A stretch of DNA of 64,000 nucleotides. It comes from Monoplex corrugatus. Taxonomy: Eukaryota > Mollusca > Gastropoda > Littorinimorpha > Ranellidae. The notes beneath the pieces were generated by a model. That model saw only the letters and a list, made by a program, of their open reading frames with translations, did no database searches and was not told the origin of the DNA. Location: contig JAPXFY010000022.1 in the NCBI GenBank assembly GCA_030674185.1, positions 38,984,130 through 39,048,129 on the forward strand, given 5' to 3'. Both the position numbers and the translations under genes were made by a program. Shown here in pieces: positions 38,601-51,852 of the stretch; the first letter of the stretch is position 1; the number at the start of each line of letters is the position of its first letter.

Positions 38601-41600
38601 ATGTTTTTTGAGTGAATCATATGTGATTGTGCCTCAGTGGAGACAGACACTGGAACTCATAGTGATCAATATATGTGGAAAACAGACACTTGAACTCAGA
38701 ATTTGTGATGCATGTGAAAAAAGACATTAGAAGTGATACATGTGAAAATATGTGTTCCTGGAGCCACAAATGACGAGACGAATCTACTTTATAATGAGGT
38801 ATATAATTCTTTGTATACTTGGAATACTACTGTTTTTGAAAAAATACTATAAAAAATTTATAAAGGTACTATTGCAGGCTTAGAGGGGTTGGCAGGTCTG
38901 CAGGGCTATAACTGTTTCAAAACACCCATCGTACCACATAGAGCCATATCAGGGCTATAACTGTTTCAAAACACCCAGTTTACCACATAGAGCCATATCA
39001 GGGCTATAACTTTCAAAACACCCAGCTTACCACATAGAGCCATATCAGGGCTATAACTGTTTCAAAACACCCAGCTTAACACATAGAGCCATATCAGGGC
39101 TATAACTGTTTCAAAACACCCAGCTTACCACATACAGCCATATCAGGGCTATAACTGTTTCAAAACACCCATCTTACCACATAGAGCCATATCAGGGCTA
39201 TAACTGTTTCAAAACACTCAGCTAACATACAGCCATATCAGGGCTATAACTGTTTCAAAACACCCATCGTACCACATAGAGCCATATCAGGGCTATAACT
39301 GTTTCAAAACACCCATCGTACCACATACAGCCATATCAGGGCTATAACTGTTTCAAAACACCCAGTTTACCACATAGAGCCATATCAGGGCTATAACTGT
39401 TTCAAAACACCCAGTTTACCACATAGAGCCATATCAGGGCTATAACTGTTTCAAAACACCCATCGTACCACATAGAGCCATATCAGGGCTATAACTGTTT
39501 CAACACACCCGGCTTACCACATAGAGCCATATCAGGGCTATAACTGTTTCAAAACACCCAGTTTACCACATAGAGCCATATCAGGGCTATAACTGTTTCA
39601 AAACACCCAGTTTACCACATAGAGCCATATCAGGGCTATAACTGTTTCAAAACACCCAGTTTACCACATAGAGCCATATCAGGGCTATAACTGTTTCAAA
39701 ACGCCCAGCTTAACACATAGAGCCATATCAGGGCTATAACTGTTTCAAAACGCCCAGCTTAACACATAGAGCCATATCAGGGCTATAACTGTTTCAAAAC
39801 GCCCAGCTTAACACATAGAGCCATATCAGGGCTATAACTGTTTCAAAACGCCCAGCTTAACACATAGAGCCATATCAGGGCTATAACTGTTTCAAAACGC
39901 CCAGCTTACCACATAGAGCCATATCAGGGCTATAACTGTTTCAAAACGCCCAGCTTAACACATAGAGCCATATCAGGGCTATAACTGTTTCAAAACACCC
40001 AGCTTAACACATAGAGCCATATCAGGGCTATAACTGTTTCAAAACGCCCAGCTTACCACATAGAGCCATATCAGGGCTATAACTGTTTCAAAACGCCCAG
40101 CTTACCACATAGAGCCATGTCAGGGCTATAACTGTTTCAAAACACCCAGCTTAACACATAGAGCCATATCAGGGCTATAACTGTTTCAAAACGCCCAGCT
40201 TACCACATAGAGCCATATCAGGGCTATAACTGTTTCAAAACGCCCAGCTTAACACATAGAGCCATATCAGGGCTATAACTGTTTCAAAACGCCCATTTTA
40301 ACACATAGTCATATCAGGGTTATAACCTGTTGAAAAACACCAAGCTTACCACATAGACCCATATCAGGGCTGTAACCTGTTTCAAAACATACTGCCTCTG
40401 GTGTTGACCATTCCGTCCAATTTATCACACAGAGGATTTGAAAAAAACATGCGTGAATACAAATCAAAAACAAATAAGGAAATTAAAACATAAAAACAGG
40501 TGTAAGTTACCTAGAATTGCTCTTTCTATGTAAATAGTATCCCCACCTTCTGGAAATGCTGTGCTAGAAATTTCCTCTTTTCTGTCACTCTGTTTCTTTC
40601 TTCCTTCTTTGCTTTCTGTCATTTCTTCCTATCATTTTCTGCCTTGCTGGTCCATTCACCTGTACGTGTTCGATAAAGTTTTATATACTTTCTTTTAGGA
40701 TTGATAATTGGGTACATGTATTAAGTGCATTTTTGGCTCTAGGGAGGTTAGTTATGCGGAAGCAATTTTTAGTAATTTATGCCCGTTTTTATAGATGTTT
40801 TGGTGTCCTTAGCCATGCTTAGATTGTGTTCAGGTGTGTTTTTTAAGTCCTCTGTGCGATAAATTGGACGGAGTGGTCAACGCCAGGGGCATGTCCTTAG
40901 ATTATGTGTGCGAATGCATTGATATGTGTACTTAATTTTCTTTTCTTTTTTTTTCCTGTTGAATTTTTGTATGTTTTGAAGCGGTCGTAGCCCTGATATG
41001 ACTCTATGCATTAGCTGGGGTTTAAACAACAAAAACAATAGAATGCAAGGTTATGTCTCTCATATAACTCCACTCAGCATGACACTATGGTGCATCATCC
41101 ACAGTGAAACTGACTGACAGAGGCCTTGTAGTAATAGTAGTAGTACTAGTTGCTGTTCTTAGTAGTAGTAGTAGCAGCAATAGTAGTAGTAGTAGTAGCG
41201 ATAGCAGCAGCAGTAGTAGTAGTAGCAGTAGTAGCAGTAGCAGTCATAGTAATAGTTTCAGGCTGGAATAGACTTCCGCTCTGCCTTCGCTTAACACCTG
41301 CCCTTTCTGCTTTAAAATCCAATTTAAAAACACACCTCTTTTCCCAACAATGAATTCTATGACTACTTCTTTCTTTCAGTCTGTGTATTAAATGTTGTAA
41401 GGTGGTCTTTGTCGATTGTATGCATATGCCTGGTGCGTGAGTGCGCTGTGATATGATTTGTCAAGCTTTCTTTTGTTCTTGCTGTTGACAACTCGGAAGA
41501 CAGAGCAATGCTTTTACATCTTTACTGGAACATACTGTCTGATTTTCAACTGACACTTTATACATGTTACAATGAACAGCAATCAGTTCACATTTACACG

Positions 41601-43485
41601 ATCAGTTCACATTTACATGATCAGTTCACATTTACACAAATATCATGCCATGCTGCTATCTAAACGAATATCATCCCCTGCTGCTATCAGCAGGCTGATT
41701 ACAGTTAACACACATCACAAGATTTGGCACCACATAAATACTGTAACTATTATTCATTGTTATTAATGGTAGTAGTATCACAGTACCAATGATAACATGA
41801 ACTGGTGTAGTGATGACATGTGTATGAAAAACCCCAACTTGTCAACACTGTTGACTGGTTTCCAGGTGACTACAGCGTTACTCAGTCGGTGGTGTACGGT
41901 CCCATGTTGCCCGCCCTCCTTGCTCTGCTGGCCACAGGACATGACATTCAGGTGGAGGTAAGTCTGGACAAAAACATCAGTCGCTGTGGTGTAGTGGTTA
42001 ACGCAACGGACTACCAACTGAAAGGTTGTGGGTTCGAATCCCCCACCATACCTTCAAAAATCATTGCAGGCTTTTTCGGCTCTAACTGGCTCCTACCCAG
42101 AATTGGGCGTGCTATGGGCTCATTGGGAAGACTGGAATCAACACAGTCAAGTCTCATCCACTTCGCGGATGCGTCATTGAAGGTGTTGCTCAAATCTTCT
42201 GACCAACTCCGCAGGTGTCTGTATCTTTCGGGCCTGGTTGATGCCAGGATATATTATGATAGTAAGCATAGAGTACAGCCTTGTCCTAGATGGACTCCAC
42301 AGCATCATGATTATCATCCACATCGACATCATCATCATCGCATAATAAAAACTGTTTCAGCTTCTGTGGCCATTAAAGTGGTGTAGAAAATGGGACGAAA
42401 AAAAAAGGTGAGCACAAAGGTAACCTCCCTGAGTGCAATGATCCTAAAAGAAAAATAAATGGACAAAAATGCTCTCACATCTTTGAAGAGTTGAAAAGGT
42501 CTTGGAGGCCTGTTATTTTTGTTATTTTAGTTTAAAGCCCAATCGACTGCGTGGAGCCATATCAGGGCCATAACCATTTCAAAACATACACAATACTTCA
42601 ACAGGAAAAAAGGAAAAGAAAATTAAGTACTCATATCAATGTATTCACGCAAATAGTCTAAGGAAATGCCCCTGGCGTTGACCACTCCATCCAATTTATC
42701 ACTCAGGAGAGTTAATAAACATACCTGAATACAAATTTAAACATAACTAAGGACTCTAAAACATATATAAAAACGGGCCTAAATTACCTAAAATTGCTTC
42801 CGCATATCTCATTTCACTAGAGCCAAAAATGCAATTGATACATGTACCCAGTTATCAATCCTAAGAGGAAGTACATATGACTTTATGGAACACGCACAGG
42901 TGAATGGACCAGCAAGGCAGAAAATGATAAAAAGAAATGACAGAAAGCAAAGGACCACGGCAGAAATGAAGAGAGTGACAGAAGAGAGAAAATTCCTAGC
43001 ACAGAACTTCCAGAAGGTGGGGATACTATTTATACTGAAAGAGCCCCCGGCATCCCCATGGGGGGGTCTTGGAGGCTTGGTTGGTGTAGTGGTGGTGCTC
43101 CCGCCATCCTTTCTGTCTGGGGTTCGAGTCTGACTCAGAGGGGTGGGGAAAATTTACCTGGACTGTCTCCTGTTTGCCCATCAGTCGGTTTTTACCTGGA
43201 CAATCTCCTGTCTACCCATCGGTCAGTTTTTACCAAACTCTGTTCAGGGTCAGGAAATGTAAAGCAGCAGGGGAGAGGAGATGGCCCCCTTCTCCCTGTC
43301 CACCCACTCCCACCCCCCAGCTCCCATAAGTCATTGTAAAGATTCAGGATTTCAAGATTTTCAAGATTTATTTATTTGTCCTTTCCAAAACAGCTAGGAA
43401 ATTTGTTCTGCAAGCTTGTCAGTGTCATAGCATATTACACACACACACTCACGCACGCACACACGCACGCACGCACGCGCACACA

Positions 43486-43560
<75 letters not shown>

Positions 43561-46500
43561 GCGTACACGCAAGCACTGGCATGTGCACACAAACCAATCA
43601 TGTATGCATGAAGACAGTAGAAAAGTTCCCCATCACAGATAGTAATTAAAAACTTTCACCAGGAAGCTGGTGGATAGGGTGAGGGAGTCAAAGGATTAAG
43701 TTTTTGCAGTTAGTGGATAGGATGTGAGAGTCCATCCGTCATCATCAGCTGTGATTCTCCAGTGGGGATGCCAGGGGCTATTTCAGTATAAATAGTATCC
43801 CCACCTTCTGGAAATTCTGTGGAAGAAATTTAGTCTTTTCTGTCACTGTCTTTATTTCTGCTCACTCCTTTGTTTTCTGTCATTTCTTCCTATCACTTTC
43901 TGCTTTGCTGGCCCATTCACCTGTATGTGTTCTACATAGCCATAAATACTTTCTCTTAGGATTGATAATTGAGTCCATGTATTAAGTGCATTTTTGGCTG
44001 TAAGGAAATGTGATGTGCAGAAGCAATTTCAGGTAATTCAGGCCTGATTTTATGTTTTAGTTTCCTTAGTTATGTTTACATTTGTGTTCAGGTTGTTGTT
44101 TTTTTTAAACCTTCTGATGATAAATAGGCAAACGGTCAATGCCAGGGGCATCTTCTAAGATTATGCGTGCAAATGCATTGATGTGTGAACTCAGTTTTCT
44201 TTTCCAGATGTTTTTCTTTTCCCAGGGTCAACGAGGTATTGGGTATGGTTTAAAGATGATTATAGTCCTGATATGGCTCTGCGCAGTCAGCTGGGCTTTA
44301 AACAATAATGATGCTGCTGCTGCTGATATCAATGGTAGTAATAATCAGTTGTGATTCTTCCTCTGTGGGGATGCCGGGGGCTCTTTCAGTATAAACAGTA
44401 TCCCTACCTTCTGGAAATTCTGTGCAAGAAATTTCCTCTTTTCTGTCACTCTCTTCGTTTCTGCCTTGTTGCTTTGCTTTCTCTCATTTCTATCTATCAT
44501 TTTCTGCCTTAATGGTCCATTCACCTGTACATGTTCAATAAAGCCTTATGTACTTTTTCTTAGGATTGATAATTGGGTACATGTATTAACCCTTTGACTC
44601 CCACACCCTGTCCACCGCCATCCTGCAGTGTCAACCATGCTAGAAAGCACAAACTTAACCTTTTGATTCCCTCACCCTATCCACCAGCTTCCCGCAGGAA
44701 GCTGGTGGATAGGGTGAGGGAGTCAAAAGGTTAAGTTTTTACAGTTGGTGGATAGGGTGCGGGAGTCAAAGGGTTAAGTGCATTTCTGGCTGTAGAGAGG
44801 TGAAATATGTGGAAGCAATTTCAGTTAATGTATGCCTGTTTTTATATGTTTTGGTGTCCTTATGTATGATTGTATTTGTATTCAGGTGTGTTTTTTAAGT
44901 CTCCCCTGTCCCTGTACGATAAATTGGATAGAGTGGTCAATGCTGGGGGCATGCCCTTAGATTATGTGTGTGAATGCATTGATATGTGTAGTTAATTTTC
45001 TTTTTTGTTGTTTTGTTGTTGTTGTTGTTTTTTTTATGTTTTGAAGCGGTTATAGCCCTGATATGGCTCTACGTAGTTGGCTGGGCTTTAACTCTTAGAG
45101 CCCGAACGTACTGATATCGGTACCCTGCTCGCACAACATTTCAGCCCGAACGTACCGAGTTCGGTACTTTTGCTTTCTGCATTTTTCATTCGCCGGAGCT
45201 CGACTGTGTACGAAACTAAACACTACAGGCCTCTAGTTCATTCATTCATGAGTGCATCTGCACCATTCCCGCGAGCAACAAGGCTTCATTGTCTGTGCAG
45301 TATGCGAATGTGTAAGGGTAGTAGCTCTGTGTCAGCCTGCTGCGTGTTATCAAAATGGCGGTGCCTTCGACGTCAACAAAGCGAAGCAGACAAACTCGTG
45401 GCTACACGGCACCAGAAGTGCTTGAACGAATCGAACAGCTTCAGACTGAAGGCTCAGACGTTGAAGAAGAAGATGACTTGATGTGTAGTGAGTTTGTTGC
45501 GATAGACTCGGATGTCGGCCCTCAACTCAATGACACTTCCAGTGACCAAGACTCGGTCTTTCGACTCAGTACCGAGTATGACACAGAGTCGGACAAAGCG
45601 ATGCCTGCTGACGACGACAGTGCTGAGGAGATGGAAGTGGGTGGTGAAGAGAACACTGAAGCGTTTCTGGACTTTTTTCTAAAACCATGGAACGAGAACT
45701 TCACATTCTTCCCTGTGATCAGCAATTTCACTGAGGACGAAGAGTGTGGTCTGCATGCGGAGCATGTGCAGAACCACGCCCCACCCCCCCACCCCCACCC
45801 CCCTTGTTGGATTCAGGACTGATGTTGGATTCAGGAACAGTGAGTAAATCTGTGTTACAAAACATGTGCAGAGAATACTGCATGGACCAGAATATATGAT
45901 GACTGTCTGATAACTTGATTTTAAGCTCAATCTACACCCAAAAACATTTGTTTTCTTATTTTCAATTCAGAATGAATCACTGAAACATGATTTCAAGCTT
46001 GCTTATTTGCTCTTGTACACTTTTATTGTGTAAATGATTGCAAACTTTCTAGTCTCAATATTTCCTGTGATTATGTATGATTTTTTTTCTTTACCTAATG
46101 CAAATGACCATTGTAATTTGTTGTCAGTGTGTGTGTGTTTGTAAAGTATAACATATACTACACATTGCCTCTTGACAAAGAAAGAGTTACTGCTAGGTTC
46201 TTATTCTTGGTACACATAATGCCCAGTCATATATCAACTGTGTAGAAGTGTTTTTGATTTAAAAAAACTAACTTTTTTTTTTTTATTCTTTGGATATATT
46301 GGTACCCCCTGCGCAAACTTTTGAAACAAAATAATTTGCTTCAAAATTAAAAAAAAATAGTAGAAGGCATATGAACACTTTCATACTTGCTCAAAAGTTT
46401 ATAACCATGTTAGTATCACCAGAAACTTTCAAGTCTATCCGTCTTTCCTATGATTTTTTTTATGATGTAGTCTGAATTGCTGTTGTTGTCTTTGGGCATG

Positions 46501-49500
46501 TGTGTACGTTACAACATTGACCTAATAAACAATGCTTGTTTTCATTGAAAGACTTACAGCTGGTTTCTGAAACTTGGTACACATTATGCCCAATCATATT
46601 GCAACTGTCTAGAAGTGTTTTGATATCATAGAACTAAAATTGTGTTTTTTTTTATTCTTTGCATATATTGATACCCCTCCAGCACAAACTTTTGACAAAA
46701 TAATTTACAGTAAAATTTCTAAAAACTGTATCAAACATGTCAACTGTTTCATTCTTGCACAAAATTCAGTTTGTAACCATGTTAGTATCACTAAAATCTT
46801 TCAAGTCTGTCTGTCTTTCCTATGATTTTTTATGATTTTTTTGTTTTGTTCATGAAGTGTGAATGGCCATAGCTGTGTCTGTGCGTGTGTGTATATAACA
46901 TTGACATAAGGAACATTGCTTGTTTACATAGAAAGACTTGCAGCTGGATTCAGAAACTTTGTTCACATAATACTGAATCATATTACAACTGTCTTGAAGT
47001 GTTTTTGATATCAAAAAGCTAAATGTAGGTTTTTTTTATTTTTTGCATTCTTTGCGCAAACTTTAAAAACAAAATAATTTACTTCAAAATTTAAAAAAAA
47101 TAGTACCAAACAAGTGAACAATTTCATTCTTGCTCAGAAGTCAGTTTATAACCATGTTAGTATCATCAGGAACTTTCAAGTCTGTCTGTTTTTCCTATGA
47201 TTTTTTTTGTTTATGTGTCTGAATTGCCATTGTCGTCTGTGGGTGTGTGTGTACATTATAATATTGATATAATGAACATGGCTTGTTTACATAGAAAGAC
47301 TTACAGCTGGTTTCTGAAACTTGGTGCCCATAATATCCAATCATATTTCAACTGTCTAGAAGTGTTTTTGATTTCAATAATCTTAAATTGTGTTTTTTTT
47401 TTATTCTTTTCATATATGGTATCCCCCACTCCCCTGCCGCGCAATTAAAAAAAATCAATAAATAAAAAAAAAATGGCAGGAGACAACTCAACGCCTTCAT
47501 ACTTGCACAAACATTGGTTTGTAATTATGTTAGTATCTCCAGAAACTTTCAACTTTATATATCTTTCCTATGATTTTTTATGATTTTTTTTGTTTATGTA
47601 ATGTGAATGGCTATAATTGTCTCTGTGCGTGTGTGCACATTATGATGTTGACATAATAAACATTGCTTGATCACAAAGAAAGAGTTGGTGTTTGTTTCTG
47701 ATATTTAGTACACATAATACCTGATCATATTGCAACTGCCTAAAAGTGTTTTTGATATCAGAAAGCTGAATTTGTGAGTTTTTTATTCTTTGCATATTGG
47801 TACCGGTAACCCCCTCCCGCGGAAACTTTTAAAACAAAATAATTCATCTCAAAATTAAAAATAATAGTACTAAACAAGTCAACTCTTTCATACTTACACA
47901 AAAGCTGGTTTGTAACCATGTTAGCATCATCAGAAACTTTCAAATCTGTCTATCTTTCCTCTGATTTTTTTTGGTATATTTAGTATGAATGGCCATTGTT
48001 GTCTGTGCGTGTGTGTGTACAATTTAAAATTTGCATACTTCAAATTGTTTGTTGACAAAGAAAGACTTGCAGCTAGTTCATGATACTTGGTAAACATAAT
48101 GCCCAGTCATATTGCAACTGTCTAGAAGTGTTTTTGATATCAAAAGTCTAAATTTGTGGGTTTTTTATTCTTAGCATGTATTGGTACCCCCCGTGCAAAC
48201 TTTTGAAAAAGTGTCATTTTTTCAAAATTCAATTTTAAAAAAAATCAACAAAAGATCACCTTTATACTTGCACAAAAGTTAGTTTGTTCTTATGTTAGCA
48301 ATACCAGAAAGTTTCAAGTCTTTAACTCCAAAACTTTTTTTTTTACAATTTTATTAGTAACCCTTCCAAACAGCCAGGGCAGAAAGATTGTTGACTGACA
48401 CAATTGCCCAGGGCAGAGTGAGTTAAACAACAATAACAACAACAACAACAACAATTGTGATTCTTCTACTTTGTTTAGGTCATGTACACGCTGTGCAACA
48501 TGGCCAGCCACGGGGAGACGACGTGCGCGGAACTGGTATCCCATGGAGCCATGGCAAAGGTCACACCCTTCCTGAAGAACTTTGACCTGGAACTCCTGCA
48601 TATGGCCTTGGCCTTCTGTGAAACGACCCTGCGCTATTCGGACGAGGTAAGGATAAGTTGTTATTTGTATTGTCATCATCATCATCATCATCATCGTTGT
48701 TGTCATCATCATCATTATTTCATCATTATCCTTTCACCATCATCAGTTTATTCTCAATCATTGTTTTCATTGTCGTCGTCATCATCATCGTCTTCTTCTT
48801 CATCATCATCAATTTCATCATCATCATTACCACCACCATCATCATCAATTTCATCATCGTCATTGTCTTCATCATCATCAGTTTCATCATCATCATAGTT
48901 GTCGTTGTCGTCGTCGTCGATGTCATTGTCATCCATTTCATCATCATGTCGTCGTCATCACCACCACCATCATCAGTAATATCATCATCATCACCACCAT
49001 CACCATCATCATCATCATCATCATATCATTTCTTCTACTTCATCAGCAGCAGCAGCAGCAGCATCGTCATCATCCCTGCAATGGGGTACTAGGGTCCCCT
49101 CCTGTTTTGGAACCACAGGAGCTGTCTAGTTTGCTTTTAGGTAGTTAGGGGTTCCTCTTTCCTGTCATGCTGTCTTTTCCTCACAAGACTTTTCCATATT
49201 TCTGCCTTCCAGATCATTCACCTGTACTTCTGTACAAATTCTCTCCTTAGCTCCCCAAAGACGGGGTATGACTGCCTTTAAGACAGGGTCAAGAATGATC
49301 ATACACTTGAAAATCTGCTCCCTCTGTTAAGTAAGAGGGTTTGTATGAATTTGTATTGCGTAGATAGGGACCGTTTGCAGGAGCTTTTTAACCTGTGTAA
49401 GAATTATTATTATTGTTATTATTATTATCGTCATCATCATCATTATTATCATTATTACTATTGTTATCATTATTGTTATTATTATTGATGCCGCTATTAT

Positions 49501-51821
49501 TGTTATAATTAGACAATATCAAAATGGAGATGGAAAGGCTTAACATTAGTATTTTAGGACTAGGGGAAGTGAGATGGAAGGGGCTAGGCATGATAACATC
49601 CGGAGAGTATACAGTGATATAATCTGGTGGAAACTTACATAAAAGAGGAGTAGGCATTGTAATGGACAAAGACAAATCAAAAGCAGTTAAGGGATACTGG
49701 GCTGTGTCCGACAGAGTCTCGCTGGTCAAATTGGGAGGCAAACCATTTGAGATCAGCATCGTTCAGGTGTATGTACCAACATCCACAAGTACTCAGGAAG
49801 ACATCAACAACTTCTACGAAGTATTAGAGATGGCCAAGGCCCAATGCAAATCACAAGAAGTTACCATAATAATGGGAGATTTTAATGCTAAAGTGGGAAA
49901 GGATAGGGTAGAGGATATAGTTGGACCTCATGGCCTTGGTACACAAAATGAAAGGGGAGGGAAACTTGTAAAATGGGCACAGATGAATAAATTCATAGTA
50001 GGAAACACCTGGTTTGAGCAGCATAATAGAAGAAAATGGACTTGGATGAGTCCAGGAGATAATACCAAAAATGAGATTGACTACATCCTGATTAATAAAA
50101 GATTTAGAAATTCTTTACTGTCAGCAAAAACACTACCAGGCGCAGACTGCGACAGTGACCACAATCCTGTAGTGGGAAGATTTAGGCTGAAATTAAGGAA
50201 AAGGAAACAGACCAAAGGCAACATCAAACTAGATCTTGGACTCTTAAAGACATATGAAGTGATACATCAAAAATTTAATGTACATGTTCAAAACAAATTC
50301 AGTGCTCTGGAAGACGTTGGTGACAGTGAGGAACAATGGACAAAGTTGAGAAATTCAATAAATGAAGCTTGTGAAGAAATCCCTGTAGTAGATAGAAAAG
50401 CAAAAAAGAACTGGATGACAACAGAAATTTTAGGCTTGATGGAGGAATGGAGGAAGGCAAAGAGAAACGAGGAAATATACAGGAAGATAAACAAAGAAAT
50501 CAGAAGGAAGCGTGGCTGAAAACAAAATGCAAAGAAATAGAAGACCAACACAAAACGGATCCTCAGGGTATGTACAGACGAATTGAAGAAATTGTCCACA
50601 GGAAAAATACATGCACATCAACTTGTTGCTTAAAATCGAAAGATGGTATGATTCTCATGGAAAAAGACAAAATATTAGACAGATGGGGAGAGTGCGTTAA
50701 AGACCTTTTTGAAGATGACAGAAACGCAGAACACATCATGAGAAAGAATTTTGAAGGACCACCCATAATGAAAGATGAAGTTAGAGCAGCAATGAAAAAG
50801 ATGAAACCTGGAAAAGCCCCAGGACCAGACAACATTACCACAGAGATGATTGAAGCCCTGGAGGAATTCAGTATAGAAAAAATAACAGTCCTCCTAAATG
50901 AAATTTACGACACTGGAAAAATCCCCAAAGATGTGTCAAAATCAATTTTCATTGCACTTCCAAAGAAGACAGGGGCTATAGAATGCAAACTCCATTGCAC
51001 AGTCAGTTTGATGAGTCATGTAACCAAGATCCTATTAAGAATAATCATGATGAGGACAAGAATAGAATAAAAAAAGAAATAGCAGATGAACAGTGTGGAT
51101 TTGTGGAAGGGAAAGGAACTATTATTGCCATATACATCCTAAGAACTATCATAGAGAGGTCAATCGAGATGAACAAGGATTTATATTTAAGCTTTGTTGA
51201 CTATACCAAGGCTTTCGATCGGGTAAGACATGAAGAATTGATCAACCAACTAGAAAGACTCAATATTGATGGAAAAGATCTACGAATAATCAGAGAATAA
51301 AAAACGATATAAGCTCTTTCCAAAACATCAAAAGAGGAGTCAGACAGGGTTGTGTTTTGTCACCAGATCTGTTTTCACTTTACAGTGAAAACATCATGAG
51401 AGACCTAGAGTAAGACCCTGGATTAAAGGTTGGAGGAAAAATGATAAACAATATTCGATACGCAGATGACACCGTGCAAATTGCAGAAAGTGAAAGGGAC
51501 CTACAAAACCTTGTGAATATACTTGAAATGGAAAGCAAAGGTAAGCGGTTGGAACTAAACAGCAGGAAGACTGAAGTCATGGTGATCAGTAAAAAACATG
51601 AAATCCCCTCATGCAAAATAACAGCAAACAGCACAACTTTGAGACAGGTTGATAAGTTTAAATACCTGGGAACGAACATTTCACCAAATAATAATTAATA
51701 ATAATAATTACAATATTTATATAGCGCAAAATCTTGATAAAATCAAATCTAAGCGCTGAAGCAGACACACACGCAGGCACGCACGCTCGCACACACACGC
51801 ACGCACACATACAGACACACA

Positions 51822-51852
<31 letters not shown>

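Larger units (their letters stand above)
45088..48426 (+). mobile_element. piggyBac-like element pB-5 (TTAA-flanked, 3.3 kb) inside R1
   Basis: TTAA at 45088-45091 and 48423-48426. The flanks join into R1's normal GGGCTTTAAACAACAA. The ends CTCTTAGAGCCCGAACG and (inverted) CTCACTCTGCCCTGGG are only partly alike. It holds an acidic N-terminal ORF, then about 2.2 kb of ~370-bp tandem repeats. No catalytic domain. Confidence 0.72.
44355..48455 (+). repeat. Dispersed repeat R1, copy g (split by two TTAA elements)
   Basis: R1 runs from 44366 (GGGATGCCGGGGGCTCTTTC). It is interrupted by a MITE at 44586-44777 within GTATTAAGTGC, resumes to GGCTGGGCTTTAA at 45091, is interrupted again by the 3.3-kb element, and ends with its (AAC)n tail at 48427-48455. 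Confidence 0.85.

Noticed and set aside
28622..40395. CRISPR-like regular repeats
   Set aside because: The 49-bp units are directly adjacent with no unique spacers. The setting is eukaryotic, and the unit derives from a dispersed repeat.
28622..40395. LTR retrotransposon or endogenous retrovirus
   Set aside because: No long direct terminal repeats, primer-binding site, protease or integrase motif was seen anywhere in the window. The RTs present are all of non-LTR type.
42885..43133. An 82-codon basic frame, with relatives at 7828-8238 and 9082-9267 in the other orientation
   Set aside because: These all lie in R1 at the same place but are not conserved as open frames across R1 copies, so R1 is treated as non-coding.
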